From the NCBI GenBank assembly GCA_913041865.1, contig CAJWIW010000048.1, forward strand, positions 1 to 6,997: a stretch of 6,997 nucleotides of DNA. Direction: 5' to 3'. A model generated the notes under the pieces. That model was not told the DNA's origin and did no database searches. It saw only the letters and a list, made by a program, of their open reading frames with translations. A program made the position numbers and the translations under genes. This document shows positions 6,621-6,997 of this stretch, piece after piece (position 1 is the stretch's first letter; each line of letters starts with the position of its first letter). The DNA is from an uncultured Gammaproteobacteria bacterium. Lineage in GTDB: Bacteria; Pseudomonadota; Gammaproteobacteria; GCA-002705445; GCA-002716945.

Positions 6621-6997
6621 AAGTTCCTCACGATAGAGTTTATGAATAATCTCATGTATTTTTTCGAGACGCTCAATTGCATCATTCGATGATATTAATT
6701 TCGCTTTTGTAGATAAGTCAAGTGGGAGACATTCTGTGAGCCTAAATCCTACCCAAGATGCATCTGAATACCTCTCTTTTTTGTAGTCGATAAAGTTTTT
6801 TATACCAGGATGTATTTTCTTGTAGAACTTGGATAATAATCTATATTTTTCAGGTATCATATATTCTCTTTCTGGCTCAATATTTTTTAATTCACCATTT
6901 AATAAATTATTTCCATCTAGTTCACATGATTGAATATCTACCAAATTCATCCCTTCAACTGTTATCCCTAGCAAGCCATCTTCCAATTGATTCCAAT
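6609..6997 (-). CDS. LON substrate-binding-domain protein, C-terminal part; start beyond the right edge
   Basis: About 128 C-terminal residues are visible, ending in TAA at 6611-6609. The frame stays open to the right edge, and the residues WNQ come just before LEDGLLGITVEG. The TTG at 6986 is therefore an internal leucine codon, not the start. The segment LEDGLLGITVEG, the later DASWVGFRLTECLPLDL and the closing A-x-ERLEKIHEIIHKL pattern are typical of the stand-alone LON N-terminal (PF02190) proteins of about 190-215 residues. These share the substrate-binding domain of Lon protease but lack the AAA+ and peptidase parts. The ending shortly after the ERLEKIHEII helix fits such a stand-alone protein, since in a Lon protease the chain would continue into the ATPase. 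Their function is not established; a role in binding proteins or peptides is assumed from the domain. The gene converges on ilvD with a 19-bp gap. Confidence 0.85.
   Translation of the reverse strand, partial: WNQLEDGLLGITVEGMNLVDIQSCELDGNNLLNGELKNIEPEREYMIPEKYRLLSKFYKKIHPGIKNFIDYKKERYSDASWVGFRLTECLPLDLSTKAKLISSNDAIERLEKIHEIIHKLYREELKVL

Noticed and set aside
6609..6986. LON-domain gene starting at the TTG at 6986
   Set aside because: The frame continues upstream without a stop to the window edge, and the codons there (WNQ) match the family's residues just before DGLLGI, so this TTG is internal.

Overview
This is a densely packed, clearly AT-rich stretch of an ordinary bacterial chromosome. 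It holds eight protein genes (two cut by the window edges) with almost no intergenic space. The ampD-ampE pair, the TatD close to the E. coli type and the RNase D point to a gammaproteobacterium. The low GC, the start-stop overlaps and the very short spacers suggest a small, streamlined genome such as those of marine uncultured gammaproteobacteria. That lineage guess is inference from gene content and composition, not a database match. I saw no mobile element, CRISPR array, phage gene, rRNA or tRNA.

Positions 1-2454 (+) form one run: the 3' end of a CoA-ligase beta subunit (sucC/mtkA type), its alpha subunit, a TatD-family DNase and the tRNA queuosine enzyme QueH. Spacing is 3 nt, then a 1-nt overlap, then a 4-nt overlap, so the genes are probably co-transcribed and translationally coupled. 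Judged from remembered sequences, the alpha subunit looks more like malate-CoA ligase (MtkB) than succinyl-CoA synthetase SucD. This is the most informative point in the window because it would imply malyl-CoA metabolism, as in the serine cycle.

Positions 2425-3806 (-) carry ampD and ampE, read towards queH. AmpD is the cytosolic anhydromuropeptide amidase of peptidoglycan recycling and AmpE is its inner-membrane partner of unclear function. The 3' ends of ampE and queH overlap by 30 nt.

Positions 3807-3856 are a 50-bp divergent gap between ampD and rnd. It has -10-like boxes on both strands that overlap each other. Positions 3857-6589 (+) carry rnd (RNase D) and ilvD (dihydroxy-acid dehydratase, three-cysteine form expected to hold a [2Fe-2S] cluster), only 3 nt apart. 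After a 19-bp convergent gap, the window ends in the C-terminal part of a LON substrate-binding-domain protein on the minus strand, whose start lies beyond the right edge.

The genes serve different housekeeping jobs: central carbon metabolism, tRNA modification, wall recycling, RNA processing and branched-chain amino acid synthesis. Apart from the CoA ligase, I found no convincing sign of a previously undescribed system.
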